From NCBI GenBank assembly GCA_045604025.1, contig JAZUNG010000079.1, positions 1 to 13,895 of the forward strand: a stretch of 13,895 bases of DNA. Reading direction: 5' to 3'. This stretch comes from RGIG5612 sp045604025 (GTDB lineage Bacteria; Bacillota; Clostridia; Lachnospirales; Lachnospiraceae). This document shows, in pieces, positions 6,858 through 13,743 of this stretch; the first letter of the stretch is position 1; each line of letters begins with the position of its first letter. The notes beneath the pieces are model-generated. The model was not told the DNA's origin. It saw only the letters and a program-made list of their open reading frames with translations, and searched no databases. Position numbers and translations under genes: made by a program.

Positions 6858-8909
6858 TTAGATCTTCAGAACACCTTCATCCAGCATCTTTCTGACTGTC
6901 TGTTTTACTTTTCTGATGGCATCATCAACAGTGGATCCCTCCAGCTGAGCTCCGGCAACATTCATATGTCCGCCGCCGCCCATACGTTCCATGATCAGCT
7001 GTACATTCACATCTGACTTGCTGCGTGCGCTGATATATATCTTGCCTGCGTAATCCACCAGTACGAAGCTGGCTCTGATACCGCTTATGGTCAGCAGCTC
7101 GTTTGCCACCTGCGCTGCCACGATAGTAGGATTGTCCACACCGTCCGAAGGGCTAACCGCTATGGCGAATCCCTTCTCAAACAATTCCGCAGTCTTGATG
7201 GTCTCTGCCTTCAGTTTGAAGTCTTCCAGAGTATCACTGAACAGCCCGTTGACCTTGCCTATATCCACGCCGTTCTTTCTGAGCACTGCGGCAGCCTCAA
7301 ATGTCTTGACTCCTGTATTCTTGGTCAGATAATCCGTATCGATAAGGATACCTGCATACAATGCCTCTGCCTCCAGCTTGGTCAGGCGGACATCACCGGT
7401 GACATACTGGAGCAGCTCTGTAACCATTTCTGAAGCAGATGAAGCCGAAGGCTCCACATACTGGAGCGCGATATTATCTATCCTGTCACCGCTCTGCAGA
7501 TGGTGATCTATCATTACGATGGTCTTGGTCTTGTAGATCAGCTCCGGACACTCAAATATCTCGGGTCTGTTGGCATCTACGATCACCAATGCTGTATCTT
7601 CGTTAACGTAGCGTGGTGCCTCATTTACGGCCAGGAACACTCCGTCCCCGTACTCATCATTATCCAGGAATTCCGCCAATATAGGCTGGACAGAATTGTT
7701 GAGTTCATTTAATACGATATAGGCCTTCTTGCCCAGTACCTTGGCTGCCTTATATATACCGATGGCCGCACCGAAGCAGTCAGTATCGCCTATCTTGTGG
7801 CCCATGATGACTACATGGTCCTTACTCTGGATGATCTCTCTGAGCGCGAGCGCGGTCACCCTGGCTTTGACACGTGTGTTCTTTTCTACGGATTTGATCT
7901 TGCCGCCGTAGAAGTAGACTCTCTCGCCTTCTTTTACAACTACCTGGTCTCCTCCACGTCCAAGGGCCAGCTCCAGAGCAGTCTTGGCATAATCCTGACT
8001 CTGCATATAGCTGCCTCCGACACCGATACCGGCGCTGATGGTCACAGGAATATCACTGTCAGTATTCAGCTTGCGGATATTGTCCAGCAGATCGAATTTA
8101 TTTCTCTGCATGCCTGCCAGATATTTCTTTTCAAAGATAACGAAATATCTGTTCTTGTCGATCTTGCGGATCAGTCCGCCTATCTGTCCGAAGTATGAAG
8201 ACACTTCCTTGTCTATCAGAGCATTCACCAGAGACTTGTTTATATCGTCAACCTGCTCGAATATCTCTTCATAGTCATCCACTCGAATGCTGCATACTAC
8301 GGGCTGTTCATCATACAGCTTCTGCATCATGTTGATGATCTCAGTTTCATCTATCAGATATGCTGCAAGAACATATTTATCTTCTTTGGGGAGCTCTACG
8401 AGCTTGCCGGAAATCTTGGCACCTTTAAGAGGCAACTTGGTCAGATGCAGACGGTATCTCCTCTTGTCATAAACAACGGAGATATCCTTCTCAGTGGCCT
8501 CAAACTCGAAATCCTGATCAGACAGTTCTCTGAATATACCTTTCAGGGTCTCTCTGTCAGGCTCACGCCCCTTGATCTGTCCGAATCTGTCATTGTACAG
8601 ATAGATGCCGCCGGACTTGTCGGTGATGGCATATGGCAGAGGGAAGTCTTCGATCATGCGGTTCTCCATGAGACCGTAGCCTCTGACCAGCTCCTTGAGG
8701 CTGTCGTAGAACCGTTTTCTCATAATGAGGATAAAGACAACAGCCACGATCACATAGATCACGAAAACAGCGCTGGCCAGGATGCCAGCCTTCACGCCGA
8801 ACAGAAACGCAGGGAAAATAGCGATGAGTAATATCACCCCCACTATAATGGGGAATATCATCGCATTCCTGAACTGTTTTCCGTTTTTCAAAGATCCAGT
8901 CTCTTTCAC
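6858..8909 (-). CDS. gdpP: Cyclic-di-AMP phosphodiesterase GdpP (DHH family)
   Basis: A membrane-bound enzyme that hydrolyses the second messenger c-di-AMP to pApA and so sets osmotic and cell-wall homeostasis. From the GTG start it has 683 residues. Two membrane helices span about 17-62, then come a PAS-like domain (about 75-190), a degenerate GGDEF domain (about 195-335) whose active-site signature is absent, a DHH catalytic domain and DHHA1. Metal and catalytic residues are visible: His371, Asp375, Asp377 (GHKIGDTDCFG), Asp445, Asp468-His469-His470 (MIDHHLQ), Asp524, and GGGGH at 644-648. A longer reading starting at a TTG at 8972 is unlikely because that codon is part of the -35 box. The GTG at 8909 follows GCGGGGG by five bases and matches family length. 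It leads the operon with rplI and dnaB. Confidence 0.95.
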   Translation of the reverse strand: MKETGSLKNGKQFRNAMIFPIIVGVILLIAIFPAFLFGVKAGILASAVFVIYVIVAVVFILIMRKRFYDSLKELVRGYGLMENRMIEDFPLPYAITDKSGGIYLYNDRFGQIKGREPDRETLKGIFRELSDQDFEFEATEKDISVVYDKRRYRLHLTKLPLKGAKISGKLVELPKEDKYVLAAYLIDETEIINMMQKLYDEQPVVCSIRVDDYEEIFEQVDDINKSLVNALIDKEVSSYFGQIGGLIRKIDKNRYFVIFEKKYLAGMQRNKFDLLDNIRKLNTDSDIPVTISAGIGVGGSYMQSQDYAKTALELALGRGGDQVVVKEGERVYFYGGKIKSVEKNTRVKARVTALALREIIQSKDHVVIMGHKIGDTDCFGAAIGIYKAAKVLGKKAYIVLNELNNSVQPILAEFLDNDEYGDGVFLAVNEAPRYVNEDTALVIVDANRPEIFECPELIYKTKTIVMIDHHLQSGDRIDNIALQYVEPSASSASEMVTELLQYVTGDVRLTKLEAEALYAGILIDTDYLTKNTGVKTFEAAAVLRKNGVDIGKVNGLFSDTLEDFKLKAETIKTAELFEKGFAIAVSPSDGVDNPTIVAAQVANELLTISGIRASFVLVDYAGKIYISARSKSDVNVQLIMERMGGGGHMNVAGAQLEGSTVDDAIRKVKQTVRKMLDEGVLKI

Positions 8910-8943
8910 AGTTACCCCCGCAAGTCTCTTTTTCAAGAGAATT

Positions 8944-8972
8944 ATTATACTATAAATATGTCTGGTATACAA
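8944..8972 (-). promoter_or_regulatory. Promoter of the gdpP-rplI-dnaB operon
   Basis: On the minus strand TTGTAT (8972-8967), 17 bases, then the perfect -10 box TATAAT (8949-8944). Transcription should start near 8937, about 28 bases before the GTG start of gdpP. The short leader contains a small hairpin TCTCTT-GAAA-AAGAGA. Confidence 0.8.
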
Positions 8973-9030
8973 GAGCAGTAATCACATCCTCAATGAGTCC
9001 GTCTGCTGTTTCCCGCGCTTTAAGTCTGAA

Positions 9031-9088
9031 CAAAAACAACGGCTGCATACGGTTTTCTCTTCGGAAATCGCTTGCAGCCGCAATTGTT
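9031..9088 (-). terminator. Terminator after the metallo-beta-lactamase gene
   Basis: The stem CGGCTGCA/TGCAGCCG (9040-9047 with 9073-9080) continues, after a small internal loop, with a second paired segment containing G-U pairs around CTCTTC. On the minus strand it is followed by TTGTTTTTG. The plus-strand side also has TTGTTTT, so it may work in both directions. It separates this gene from the gdpP promoter. Confidence 0.75.
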
Positions 9089-9148
9089 TTACATAAAAGC
9101 TCTTATTTCTGTATATAAACGCAATAATTGATCATGCTCATCAGAGAA

Positions 9149-10027
9149 TCATGTACCTATCGCAGTCTCCATGACAGACATATCCTTGATGTAACGTTTG
9201 TCAAACGTAACTGTACCGTCCTTGTACATAACAAATGCATGGTCGTCAGGATTGCTGCTTCCTGGAGGCTTGCCTTTGGGACCGCCGGGGCCCTTTCCGC
9301 CAGGTCCACCCGGACCACCGGGGCCTTTACCGCCAGGACCGCCCTGAGGTCTGGGAGGACGCTCGTCCAGATCCAGATCCAGTCCGCGCAGGGCTGCGAT
9401 CAGTGTATGCTGAAGGATATCTCCGTCTCTCATGCAGTCTTCATGTCCACGCAGCACATAGTCAAACTCTGTCCTTCTGGCCATGATCTTCGACAGGTTC
9501 ATAGCATAGCGCAGTAAGCTCGGCTGAGGATCCTCGCATTTGTACATCAGAGGTGCCTTGCCTACATTGTCACCAACGAAGAGCAGCCTCATCTTCTTGT
9601 CCAGATAGGCTGTACTGTCAGGTGAATGGCCATCCAGTATGAATACCTCCAGTTCTCTGCCCTTGATGTCAATGATATCTCCTTCATTAACGATCACTAC
9701 GTCGTAATCCATCGGGAACTTCTTGTCCTCGTCAGGATCGTTGCCATTGGGAACTCTGCAGATAGTCTCTGCCAGCTTGCCCATATAGGCTGTTTCAAAA
9801 TACCCATTTCCACCGGTATGGTCGAAATGTCCGTGTGTGTTGGCTACCTTTCTGACAGGCTTGCCGCATACGCTCTCAGCAAACTCTCTTAAGGGACCCG
9901 GATAATTGCCGGAATCGATCATGATGCCTTCTTCATCGCCTGCGATAAGATAGGCTGTGGTGTTTCCGATGTAGATGACCCAGGTGTCGTCACAGAGGAG
10001 TTTGGATGAAAATCCAGTATAATCCAT
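9149..10027 (-). CDS. Metallo-beta-lactamase-fold hydrolase with collagen-like Gly/Pro insert
   Basis: A 292-residue cytoplasmic enzyme of the MBL superfamily. The metal site is complete: THGHFDHTGG (His65, His67, Asp69, His70), His134 in LDGHSPDS, Asp153 in FVGDN and His195 in LRGHED, which bind two metal ions for hydrolysis. The Asp153 region fits glyoxalase-II-like members more than beta-lactamases. There is no signal peptide, so antibiotic resistance is not implied. Residues about 224-256 are almost only Gly, Pro and Lys, with GGPGGKGPGG repeated, placed between the catalytic domain and a final stretch of about 32 residues. GGAG stands seven bases before the ATG. The gene has terminators on both sides and is probably transcribed alone. 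The substrate is unknown. Confidence 0.86.
   Translation of the reverse strand: MDYTGFSSKLLCDDTWVIYIGNTTAYLIAGDEEGIMIDSGNYPGPLREFAESVCGKPVRKVANTHGHFDHTGGNGYFETAYMGKLAETICRVPNGNDPDEDKKFPMDYDVVIVNEGDIIDIKGRELEVFILDGHSPDSTAYLDKKMRLLFVGDNVGKAPLMYKCEDPQPSLLRYAMNLSKIMARRTEFDYVLRGHEDCMRDGDILQHTLIAALRGLDLDLDERPPRPQGGPGGKGPGGPGGPGGKGPGGPKGKPPGSSNPDDHAFVMYKDGTVTFDKRYIKDMSVMETAIGT
9260..9358 (-). repeat. GC-rich repeat coding for the Gly/Pro/Lys linker
   Basis: This 99-bp stretch encodes residues 224-256 of the metallo-beta-lactamase-fold protein, with two copies of the unit GGPGGKGP and partial copies around them. Its local GC content is far above that of the surrounding gene, and the plus-strand DNA shows the matching CCGCCAGG/CCACCGG repeats. 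Confidence 0.8.
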
Positions 10028-10056
10028 ATCGGTACTCCTTTCTTTTTTATGTGTTA

Positions 10057-10085
10057 ATTATACACTACAGTGAACAAAATGGTAC
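10057..10085 (-). promoter_or_regulatory. Putative promoter of the metallo-beta-lactamase gene
   Basis: A perfect TATAAT (10062-10057) lies about 30 bases before the start codon. The sequence 17 bases upstream (GTACCA) is a weak -35 box. GTGT and ACAC arms flank the -10 box as a small inverted repeat, so a regulator might help here. Confidence 0.45.
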
Positions 10086-10130
10086 TGTTTTTTCAGTATG
10101 TGATCACCCTGCCTGCCGCCTCTTTCTGTA

Positions 10131-10170
10131 CAAAAAACAAGAGCTGTCCGCATGATTGCTGACAGCTCTT
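10131..10170 (-). terminator. Rho-independent terminator after rpsR
   Basis: On the minus strand a 10-bp stem AAGAGCTGTC/GACAGCTCTT with a 12-base loop is followed by GTTTTTTG. It lies about 25 bases beyond the rpsR stop and closes the rpsF-ssb-rpsR operon. Confidence 0.93.
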
Positions 10171-10195
10171 CATTTACCGAGATTGCTATATACGA

Positions 10196-10459
10196 TTATT
10201 CAACTGTATATGGCAGTAAAGCGATATGTCTTGCTCTCTTGACAGCTGTTGTTACAGCTCTCTGATGCTTTGCGCAGGTACCTGTGATCCTTCTGGGGAG
10301 GATCTTGCCTCTCTCTGAGATATACTTCTTCAGAGTAGCAACATCCTTGTAATCAACAGGCTGAACATTCTCACCACAGAATACACATACTTTCTTTCTT
10401 CTGCGGATGGTCGTTCTCTTTCTCGGAGCATCGCTCTTGTCTGTTTTTGTATATGCCAT
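10196..10459 (-). CDS. rpsR: 30S ribosomal protein bS18, zinc-binding type
   Basis: Small-subunit ribosomal protein S18, 87 residues. It pairs with S6 on the platform of the 30S subunit. The core reads VDYKDVATLKKYISERGKILPRRITG, followed by CAKHQR. Cys25, Cys28, Cys62 and His65 are placed to hold a zinc ion, i.e. the C+ form of S18. Many bacteria carry a C- paralogue for zinc starvation, and none is seen here. The start is the internal ATG (MAYTK), because GGAGG lies nine bases before it. An ATG 15 bases further upstream overlaps that GGAGG and lacks a binding site of its own. It is the last gene of the rpsF-ssb-rpsR operon. Confidence 0.97.
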   Translation of the reverse strand: MAYTKTDKSDAPRKRTTIRRRKKVCVFCGENVQPVDYKDVATLKKYISERGKILPRRITGTCAKHQRAVTTAVKRARHIALLPYTVE

Positions 10460-10531
10460 TGTTATGACCTCCATTCATACTGTGTGCCCATATGCTGCTT
10501 ACCGTGAATATAATGCAGCGGGCAGATCATC

Positions 10532-11038
10532 TTAGTTAAATGGCAAACCCTCGTCTTCCAGTCCGTCCGGAATACTCATAAACCCTTCAATTGCTGCCTC
10601 TGCGCTCGGAGCATTCATAAAATCTGCCGGTGCGCTCTGCGGCTGTGGCTGCGGTGTGCGATACTGATCCTGTGCAGGTGCACTCTGCGGCTGAACTGCC
10701 GGAGCTCCTGTCTGAGTGTTCTTGCTCTCAGCGAACTCAACATTCTCTACTACAACATCAGTGGTATAGACCTTCTGTCCGTCTCTGTTGGTGTAGCTGC
10801 CTGTCTGGATCCTTCCCTCAACGCATACCTTGGTACCTTGCTTAACGTACTTTTCGAAGAAATCTGCTGTACGTCCGAAGGCTACACAGCTGATGAAATC
10901 AGCGCTCTGATCTGCGTCTCTTCTGTATCTTCTGTCTACTGCAATAGTAAACCTTGCAACCGTTACTGCGTTTTCGCTCTGTGAAGATCTTATATCGGGG
11001 TCTCTTGTAAGACGGCCCATAAGTATAACCTTATTCAT
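10532..11038 (-). CDS. ssb: Single-stranded DNA-binding protein SSB
   Basis: Protects and organises single-stranded DNA in replication, repair and recombination. It has 168 residues. The OB fold occupies about 1-108, starting MNKVILMGRLTRDPD and including FISCVAFGRTADF and VCVEGRIQTGSYTNRDGQKVYTT. A Gln/Pro-rich disordered linker follows (about 110-150), then an acidic tip ending EDEGLPFN. The tip resembles the usual DDDIPF partner-binding end but carries one extra Asn. GGAG seven bases before the ATG supports the start. The gene lies between rpsF and rpsR, 46 bases after rpsF and 72 before rpsR, the conserved bacterial arrangement. Confidence 0.97.
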   Translation of the reverse strand: MNKVILMGRLTRDPDIRSSQSENAVTVARFTIAVDRRYRRDADQSADFISCVAFGRTADFFEKYVKQGTKVCVEGRIQTGSYTNRDGQKVYTTDVVVENVEFAESKNTQTGAPAVQPQSAPAQDQYRTPQPQPQSAPADFMNAPSAEAAIEGFMSIPDGLEDEGLPFN

Positions 11039-11084
11039 GGTAACTCCTTATCTGCGAGTGTTCAGTGCCATTGCTGATAGAAGC

Positions 11085-11378
11085 TTATTCTTCGTCTTCT
11101 CTGACAACCAGATATCTGATAACGCCGTCCATGATCCTGAGCTCTTTCTCAAGGTCATTAGGGGTCTCAGAGTTCTCTGACTCGAAATAAACGAAGTAAT
11201 AGTATGCTTCACTCATCTTCTGGATCTCGTAAGCAAGTTTCTTCTTGCCCCAGTCATCAACATTTGTAACGGTTCCGCCATATCTCTCGACAAAACCTTT
11301 GACTCTTTCAATGACTGATGCGCGATCCTCGTCCTCGAGCTTAGCACTGACTACGACTGCTATTTCATATTTGCTCAT
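11085..11378 (-). CDS. rpsF: 30S ribosomal protein bS6
   Basis: Small-subunit ribosomal protein S6, 97 residues, normal length. It forms a heterodimer with S18 on the 30S platform. The ferredoxin-like fold is evident in MSKYEIAVVVSAKLEDEDR, YGGTVTNVDDWGKKKLAYEIQK-type residues at about 35-54, the YYYFVYFES strand, and the MDGVIRYLVVRED end. The chosen ATG has GGAGGTG eight bases upstream. A longer reading from 11477 would add 33 residues unlike S6 and would start inside the promoter region, so it is rejected. It is first in the rpsF-ssb-rpsR operon. The two hairpins in the leader may serve S6:S18 feedback control. Confidence 0.97.
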   Translation of the reverse strand: MSKYEIAVVVSAKLEDEDRASVIERVKGFVERYGGTVTNVDDWGKKKLAYEIQKMSEAYYYFVYFESENSETPNDLEKELRIMDGVIRYLVVREDEE

Positions 11379-11406
11379 GTCTCGCACCTCCTTTTGGTCT
11401 CTGGCC

Positions 11407-11477
11407 TCCTGTCCATGCAGGAAGCAAGGAATATTATCACGGAGTGATATGTTACCATGGATCCAGTCAATTTGCAA
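11407..11477 (-). promoter_or_regulatory. Putative promoter and leader hairpins of rpsF-ssb-rpsR
   Basis: Minus-strand TTGCAA (11477-11472), 17 bases, TAACAT (11454-11449) is the best promoter fit, with four of six matches in each box. TTGACT, three bases further down, is an alternative -35 box without a well-spaced -10. Two hairpins follow before the ribosome binding site: TATCAC-TCC-GTGATA (11435-11449) and TCCTG-CATGGA-CAGGA (11407-11422). The first overlaps the predicted transcription start, so one of the two assignments may be wrong. Confidence 0.4.
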
Positions 11478-11520
11478 GCGGTATTTAATTCAGAGTTGCT
11501 CGGTTCTGTATGCTTGCTTT

Positions 11521-12021
11521 TTATCCAACCGTAACCCGATATACCTTACCATATCCATTTAAATAACAGCTATTTGGCAACGTGCTGTTTACAGTAATAG
11601 TAAAATAGCAGCTATCATACTGATTAACATTAAATGTCAGGCCACCATAAATACCATCCGCATATCCTGTATAAGAACCACTCAGGGATCCATTAGCATA
11701 AAACCTTAGCGTGAAACTAACATTTGGATCCGTATAAGAACTATAAGTACTTTCTTTATATATATTTGCACATGTATAAATGGTTACTGATGAACTATTA
11801 GCCGTAAAATACTCCGAATGAATATAGTTTCTCATATAAAATGTAAAACTCCCATCAGACTGCATTTTAGAATCACCAGATACAAATGCAAAATAATCAT
11901 GCGACCTACCATTATCTAAGTTATCAGCACGAACAACAGATGGGCACGAAATGACTCCAATTGCCAATAACACTGCAAGCGCAATTGAAACAATTATTCT
12001 GTTATTTAATTTAAACATCAT
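11521..12021 (-). CDS. Small secreted protein of unknown function
   Basis: A 166-residue exported protein that I do not recognise. Residues 1-32 form a signal peptide: positive start (KLNNR), hydrophobic core (IIVSIALAVLLAIGVI), and a cleavage site probably after VVRA. A VISC sequence just before it resembles a lipobox, so lipoprotein anchoring is possible. The mature part is rich in Ser, Tyr, Asn and Gly with short alternating strands (SVTIYTCANIY, FTLRFYANG, CYFTITVNST), which suggests a single beta-sandwich domain. Mature cysteines lie near residues 84, 138 and 152. The start has AGAGGGG upstream. It is the last gene of the AT-rich PadR module, 62 bases after the SEDS-like gene. No terminator follows on this strand, so read-through into rpsF is possible. 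Confidence 0.75.
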   Translation of the reverse strand: MMFKLNNRIIVSIALAVLLAIGVISCPSVVRADNLDNGRSHDYFAFVSGDSKMQSDGSFTFYMRNYIHSEYFTANSSSVTIYTCANIYKESTYSSYTDPNVSFTLRFYANGSLSGSYTGYADGIYGGLTFNVNQYDSCYFTITVNSTLPNSCYLNGYGKVYRVTVG

Positions 12022-12038
12022 TTAAATCCCCTCTTATC

Positions 12039-12075
12039 ATTATATTTCGGAACAGTAGAAAACGCTATGTCCGAA
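12039..12075 (-). other. Hairpin and possible -10 box between the membrane and secreted protein genes
   Basis: On the plus strand TTCGG-ACA-TAG arms pair with CTA-TGT-CCGAA through two single-base bulges around the loop AAAACG, an 11-bp imperfect stem. Directly downstream on the minus strand lies TATAAT (12044-12039), without a good -35 box. It could be an RNA-processing or attenuating stem or a weak internal promoter. No T-run follows, so it is not a normal terminator. Confidence 0.35.
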
Positions 12076-12083
12076 TAATCACA

Positions 12084-13328
12084 TTATTTGCAACATACTT
12101 TCTGACTCATCAAACCCGTAGCAATTTTTTCATTTCTCACAACGGACATGCACAATCCAAAAAGCATATAATTAAATATTGTCATAGCCCTTCCTTCAGC
12201 GAACAATGGATAAGCTATATATAGTGTTTCGCTGAAAATTCCTATATCCGAACAGAAAGAAACTATGATCTGCAAGCAGAAATTCAGGCTAATAACTAAA
12301 ACCAGCATTTTTACTTCCAGGGTCTTTTGTCTTGAGATCAGTTTAAACAGTGCCAATGCCAACAATATCAATGCCGCAAAAAATGGGATCAACACTCCAA
12401 TTCCAAACTTTGAAACAAATAGTGTTAATGGATGATCGCTTTTTACTATTGATTCTGTATACTTTATCATCAAGTCACTGTTTGATCTTCCCCAGAAAGG
12501 TATTTCTCTCAGGACTTTGCTTATATTTAATAGTTGAGTTCCGAATTGTTTATAACCATTGACCATATATAGAATGGTCACTATTACAAATATCCCCAAC
12601 AATATTAGGTTCAATATAATACTCCATCTTTTAATACCGATTAAGCCGTTATTGTTTTTAATTGATAGCAATAATATGGCACTTGTCACACAGATCATAA
12701 AAACAGCACTTGGAGATTTGATCATAATTGCTTCAATAAAAGGTAAATACAAGCATATAAAATAATACCATTTATCCTGTGATATTATTCTCTCAATTAT
12801 TCCAACCTGCGCCACTACAGACACAATGATCAAATAAAACGAATAATATTGAGCAAGGTTATTATATTGATTTCGGATCAGATCAAAGAACAACACTCCC
12901 GCTGTGACAATATGCCAGGTCAAATATATATATTTCCCATATTTAAAAATAACTGAGTAGTCTAAAAAAGCAAAAACAATACATATTAATATGCCAGATA
13001 TAATATATGGCATATTTCCAAACAATGAATATATATTAGATGACAATAAACCCAACCCGGATAGTAATACAATAACACCGATCAGGAAAGGATCCCATGA
13101 CGGTTTATACACTTTATTCAGCGCCATTCCAACTTCCTGAGGAGAGCCCATTCTTTTAATCGCCAAACAAACCGCGCTATCATGATCATATCCAAGATCG
13201 ATCAATTCACAAATGTTGTCATCAATATGATCAAGGATTTCCTGACTGGCTATTTTCTTGGCTCTATTCCATGATATTTCATTCTCAACTGCTTTAATGT
13301 ATTCATCTGGTGAACATATATTATTCAT
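12084..13328 (-). CDS. HAAS/permease-prefix domain fused to a divergent SEDS (FtsW/RodA-like) membrane protein
   Basis: A 414-residue polytopic membrane protein. Residues 1-75 form a small helical prefix (EISWNRAKKIASQEILDHI, then SAVCLAIKRMGSPQEVGMAL) typical of HAAS/permease-prefix-1 domains that accompany PadR regulators. About ten membrane helices follow (residues 79-405), with the long loop between helices 7 and 8 seen in SEDS peptidoglycan polymerases. The end aligns in spacing with the SEDS signature LPFISYGG...N...LGL, but here it reads YPLFAEGR...N...FGL (373 onward), so Pro, Gly, Asn and Gly remain while SYGG is lost. Asp298 in KSDHPLT could correspond to the catalytic Asp. The start is the ATG at 13328, with GGGG about seven bases upstream; an ATG four codons earlier lacks a site. 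It lies 29 bases after padR. Confidence 0.78.
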   Translation of the reverse strand: MNNICSPDEYIKAVENEISWNRAKKIASQEILDHIDDNICELIDLGYDHDSAVCLAIKRMGSPQEVGMALNKVYKPSWDPFLIGVIVLLSGLGLLSSNIYSLFGNMPYIISGILICIVFAFLDYSVIFKYGKYIYLTWHIVTAGVLFFDLIRNQYNNLAQYYSFYLIIVSVVAQVGIIERIISQDKWYYFICLYLPFIEAIMIKSPSAVFMICVTSAILLLSIKNNNGLIGIKRWSIILNLILLGIFVIVTILYMVNGYKQFGTQLLNISKVLREIPFWGRSNSDLMIKYTESIVKSDHPLTLFVSKFGIGVLIPFFAALILLALALFKLISRQKTLEVKMLVLVISLNFCLQIIVSFCSDIGIFSETLYIAYPLFAEGRAMTIFNYMLFGLCMSVVRNEKIATGLMSQKVCCK

Positions 13329-13357
13329 AATCAACCCCATTCAACATAGTAAGCACA

Positions 13358-13681
13358 TCACATTTCCAGGATTCTGTTAACAGTTGAACAATAATTATTC
13401 CAAAGATCATGTTTCTGGGCCAGATAGTCTGATCCTTTAGCAGTTATATGATAATACCTTCGGGTTTTCCCTGATTCAGTTTTATTCGTATAAGATATGA
13501 TCAAGCCATTACTTTCTAACTGATGCAAAAGCGGATATAAGGTTCCTTCTTTAAGATCAAATAAATTATCTGACTTTTCGCTCAATTTTTTAGTGATCTG
13601 GTATCCATAGAGATCTTCAAGGCTTAATAGCTTTAAAAGGATCATATCCATATTGCCCGAAATCAATAATCTATTATTCAT
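13358..13681 (-). CDS. PadR-family transcriptional regulator
   Basis: A 107-residue winged-helix repressor of the PadR family, s2-like short form. The fold is evident in MDMILLKLLSLEDLYGYQITKKL, then the recognition region FDLKEGTLYPLLHQLESNGLI, and the wing with ESGKTRRYYHITAKGSDYL. The short C-terminal helix used for dimerisation ends the protein. The ATG at 13681 has GGAGG five bases upstream; a reading starting 14 codons earlier lies within the promoter and is rejected. It is the first gene of the AT-rich module and is followed by the HAAS-SEDS gene after 29 bases. Its promoter is enclosed in a perfect inverted repeat, so it almost surely represses itself and the module until an envelope signal or ligand releases it. 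The signal is unknown. Confidence 0.93.
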   Translation of the reverse strand: MNNRLLISGNMDMILLKLLSLEDLYGYQITKKLSEKSDNLFDLKEGTLYPLLHQLESNGLIISYTNKTESGKTRRYYHITAKGSDYLAQKHDLWNNYCSTVNRILEM

Positions 13682-13693
13682 ATCAGCCTCCAT

Positions 13694-13738
13694 ATACCTT
13701 GATAATCTAGGCATATTATACATAGATTATCAAGGTAT
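13694..13738. promoter_or_regulatory. Probable PadR operator: perfect 16-bp inverted repeat
   Basis: The arms ATACCTTGATAATCTA (13694-13709) and TAGATTATCAAGGTAT (13723-13738) are exact reverse complements with a 13-base spacer. The spacer holds the -10 box. One arm covers the region between -35 and -10, the other the transcription start. A bound dimer or pair of dimers would block RNA polymerase. Confidence 0.85.
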
Positions 13739-13743
13739 GTCAA
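13715..13743 (-). promoter_or_regulatory. Consensus promoter of the PadR module
   Basis: Minus-strand TTGACA (13743-13738), exactly 17 bases, then TATAAT (13720-13715): a full match to the sigma-A consensus. Transcription should start near 13708, about 27 bases before the padR ATG. So strong a promoter needs its repressor to stay off. Confidence 0.9.

Noticed and set aside
9149..10027. Antibiotic-degrading beta-lactamase
   Set aside because: There is no signal peptide, and the motifs are those of the general MBL fold, which covers many hydrolases.
11379..11477. N-terminal extension of rpsF by 33 codons
   Set aside because: The added residues are unlike S6, the internal ATG has an excellent GGAGGTG, and the extension covers the likely promoter.
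11472..11525. Terminator-like stem GCAAGC/GCTTGC followed by TTTTT on the plus strand
   Set aside because: No plus-strand gene ends there, the loop is over 30 bases, and on the minus strand no T-run follows. It overlaps the -35 region of rpsF, so it is not called a terminator of the secreted-protein gene.
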